Shown piece after piece: positions 62,297 through 64,000 of a DNA stretch of 64,000 nucleotides. Where the stretch lies: the NCBI GenBank assembly GCA_045105235.1, contig JBGCDH010000032.1:124001-188000 (forward strand). Reading direction: 5' to 3'. The translations under genes were made by a program, and so were the position numbers. This DNA comes from GCA-2684655 sp045105235 (GTDB lineage: Bacteria; Planctomycetota; UBA1135; UBA2386). The stretch's first letter is position 1, and every line of letters begins with the position of its first letter. The notes under the pieces were generated by a model. That model searched no databases. It saw only the letters and a list, made by a program, of their open reading frames with translations, and was not told the origin of the DNA.

Positions 62297-63625
62297 GTGA
62301 CGTTACAGATCGACGAATTGCTGCGTTCTATGGTTGAGAAGGGCGCTTCGGACCTGCACATCAAGGCCGGTAGTGCACCTGGCTTCCGCATCGATGGGGA
62401 GGTCGAACCGCAGTCCCATCTCGGACAGCTGTCGCCGGACGACACTGCCGAATTGGCCCGTCAGCTGATGTCGCCGGAGCAGTGGGAGCGTTTCCTTAAC
62501 GAAAAAGACATCGACTTTTCACACGCGGTTCCGGACTGCGCCCGCTTCCGCGTCAACGCGTTGCACCAGCGCAACTCGGCGGGCATTGTCGTCCGGCAAA
62601 TCCCCGATGAGATCCCCGATGCGAAGAAGCTCGGCCTGCCCAAGGTATGCCTAGATCTGTCGCTGAAGCCGCGCGGTTTGGTGCTCGTGACGGGGCCGAC
62701 AGGCTCGGGTAAGTCGACGTCGCTGGCGGCGATGATTGACTACATCAACCAAAACGAAGCCGGTCACATCCTTACCATGGAAGACCCGCTGGAGTTCGTG
62801 CACCGGGACAAGCAGTGCTACGTGACCCAGCGACAGATCGGTCAGGACTGCAGTTCCTTCCGGGAGGGTCTGCGGCGGGCGCTGCGCCAGGATCCGGACG
62901 TCATCTTGATTGGCGAAATGCGTGACCTGGAGACCATCTCGATGGCGATTACGGCCGCAGAGACCGGGCACCTCGTATTTGGCACGCTGCACACGACAAG
63001 TGCGGTTTCGACCGTGGACCGGATCATTGATGTGTTTCCGACCGACGCGCAGCAGCAGGTTCGCGTGCAGATGGCCACGACGCTGCAGGGCGTGATTTCG
63101 CAGACGCTCGTGCCAAAGGTCGGCGGCGGTCGCGTGGCCGCACGTGAGATCCTGGTCGGCACCGATGCCGTCAAGTCGCTGATCCGCGAAGGCAAGTCGT
63201 CGCAGCTCTTGAACCTGATGCAGACGGGGCGACAGCACGGCATGGTCACGCTCGAAGACGAGCTGCTGAAAGCGTATGGCGAGGGCCTGATCAGCGGCGA
63301 TGACGCGATTGCCAAGGCCAACCGGCCCGACGACGTGAGGCGGCGCCTCGGCGAAGTGACGCCCAACAAGGCCGTCTCGGGTCTCGACACGATGGGAGTC
63401 GGGGCTGGCAGCAAGCCGAAGCGCGATCTGGTGGCCGGCGGCATGGGGGCACTCGGCTCGGGCGATATGATTGGGCTTGGGCCGCAGGCGGCCGGCGGCG
63501 GCGGGGGCGAGGGCGGCGGCGGCGGCGGCGGCGCTCGACCCGTGCGCAAGAGCGGTGTGGTCGGAGGTAGCAAAGCGAGCAGCAAGCCCAGCGGCTTGAA
63601 GATGCGCTTTGGTAAAGGGCGCTGA
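62297..63625 (+). CDS. pilT: PilT-type twitching motility ATPase with Gly-rich tail
   Basis: 442 residues from GTG 62297, preceded by AGGAGAGG. The PilT N-domain opens with IDELLRSMVEKGASDLHIKA. The ATPase has Walker A GPTGSGKS (Gly133 on), the Asp box TMEDPLEFVH, Walker B DVILIGEMRD, the His box GHLVFGTLHTTSAVSTVDRI, and the PilT-specific AVKSLIREGKSSQLLNLMQT. PilT drives retraction of type IV pili. From about residue 365 there is an extra ~80-residue tail, Gly-rich then basic (GGGGGEGGGGGGGARPVRKS), absent from typical PilT. No pilB, pilC or pilin gene is in the window, so the call is PilT-like with retraction inferred. Confidence 0.93.
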   Translation: MTLQIDELLRSMVEKGASDLHIKAGSAPGFRIDGEVEPQSHLGQLSPDDTAELARQLMSPEQWERFLNEKDIDFSHAVPDCARFRVNALHQRNSAGIVVRQIPDEIPDAKKLGLPKVCLDLSLKPRGLVLVTGPTGSGKSTSLAAMIDYINQNEAGHILTMEDPLEFVHRDKQCYVTQRQIGQDCSSFREGLRRALRQDPDVILIGEMRDLETISMAITAAETGHLVFGTLHTTSAVSTVDRIIDVFPTDAQQQVRVQMATTLQGVISQTLVPKVGGGRVAAREILVGTDAVKSLIREGKSSQLLNLMQTGRQHGMVTLEDELLKAYGEGLISGDDAIAKANRPDDVRRRLGEVTPNKAVSGLDTMGVGAGSKPKRDLVAGGMGALGSGDMIGLGPQAAGGGGGEGGGGGGGARPVRKSGVVGGSKASSKPSGLKMRFGKGR

Positions 63626-63702
63626 CGCTCCGCAAAGCCCGTTGCCAACGGTGCAAAAAAGCGGCATCGCTCGGGCGTGCATCTTCGTAAGTTGCTTGCC
63701 CT

Positions 63703-64000
63703 ATGTCGCTCCCGCCACTCGCCCGCTTGCTGGTCTCCTTTGCGTTGGCCTGCGGGCTCGTGGCGCAGGATGGCGGGCGTCGAGTGTGTCAAATTGGCAC
63801 GATCGATGCGGCCGACGCCCCGAGGCTCGACGGCATCCTGACGGATGACTGCTGGCGCGACGCGCCGGAGATTGGCGAGCTGGTCATGGTCGAGCCGTGG
63901 GTCGGCCGCAAGCCCGATTCCCGCACCGTGATCAAGCTGCTGCATGACCGCAGCAACCTCTACGTGTCGATCTGGTGTGAGCAGGACCCCGAGTCGGTTC
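63703..64000 (+). CDS. Secreted CBM9/DUF5916-like protein, N-terminal part
   Basis: Truncated by the window end; 99 residues are visible. The signal peptide is MSLPPLARLLVSFALACG, cleaved near LVAQ. The mature sequence has APRLDGILTDDCWRDAPEIG and later TVIKLLHDRSNLYVSIWCEQ. This is the start of the carbohydrate-binding family 9-like domain (PF06452) that precedes an outer-membrane-like DUF5916 region in many bacteria. It is usually exported. The rest of the gene is outside the window. Confidence 0.75.
   Translation, partial: MSLPPLARLLVSFALACGLVAQDGGRRVCQIGTIDAADAPRLDGILTDDCWRDAPEIGELVMVEPWVGRKPDSRTVIKLLHDRSNLYVSIWCEQDPESV

Noticed and set aside
63640..63652. A small CCGTT/AACGG hairpin after pilT
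   Set aside because: Five pairs only and no T-run; not enough for a terminator call.
1..64000. CRISPR arrays, IS elements, prophage genes or replication origins
   Set aside because: No regularly spaced repeat array, transposase, integrase or DnaA-box cluster was seen anywhere in the window.

Overview
The window is about 64 kb of GC-rich chromosomal DNA. Its gene content fits a free-living Planctomycetota-type bacterium. Pointers are: a large membrane-bound-dehydrogenase-like propeller protein with a C-terminal c-type haem site; a VPS10/sortilin-like BNR-propeller protein; secreted paralogues with a shared Cys-containing C-terminal domain; an alpha-2-macroglobulin coupled to an ECF sigma factor; many secreted or lipidated proteins of unknown role; and carboxypeptidase-regulatory-domain proteins on single-TM anchors. 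The lineage call is an inference from gene families; no rRNA is present. No phage, IS element, CRISPR array or origin was seen.

Layout. 1-5.3 kb: the tail of a sialate O-acetylesterase-family enzyme, a secreted helical-repeat protein, a hipBA toxin-antitoxin operon with three evenly spaced operator-like palindromes, and a secretin-N-domain-like secreted protein. 5.5-17.3 kb: a PhoD-type phosphatase, a decayed CoA-transferase gene (frameshift plus loss of the segment expected to hold the catalytic Glu), a zinc-peptidase-like protein, two tandem paralogous secreted proteins, a frameshifted methyltransferase, a second methyltransferase and two small lipoproteins. 17.4-23.2 kb: a tightly overlapping operon of M20 peptidase, bioB, a bioF-bioD fusion and bioA, covering the last four steps of biotin synthesis. 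23.2-36.6 kb: a minus-strand run read as ECF sigma, alpha-2-macroglobulin, endonuclease I, a 41-residue membrane protein, a hybrid histidine kinase with a degenerate receiver, and the VPS10-like protein. 36.7-45.8 kb: a DUF2256/DUF3253 protein, a small membrane protein, OsmC, a TerB-DnaJ membrane protein, a large carboxypeptidase-regulatory-like protein, an EamA transporter, a periplasmic-binding-like lipoprotein and a DUF6687-like protein with a DHH-like motif. 45.8-46.2 kb: a structured candidate ncRNA with its own terminator, then tRNA-Asp(GTC) and its terminator. 46.4-52.4 kb: a further regulatory-domain surface protein and two tandem secreted propeller proteins. 52.4-64 kb: the haem/propeller protein, a TetR-alpha/beta hydrolase operon with an operator-like palindrome, a chromate transporter, a secreted protein, polyphosphate kinase, PilT with a Gly-rich tail, and the start of a CBM9-type protein.

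The most interesting unit is the sigma-A2M pair. The A2M begins with a short anti-sigma-like cytoplasmic segment and one TM helix, and its start codon overlaps the sigma stop codon. This suggests an envelope thioester protein that may directly control a sigma factor. Other points for follow-up are the candidate ncRNA at 45.8 kb, the hip operator array, the D-to-E receiver and the BioF-BioD fusion. Most long overlapping ORFs opposite real genes are GC-driven shadows and were left out.
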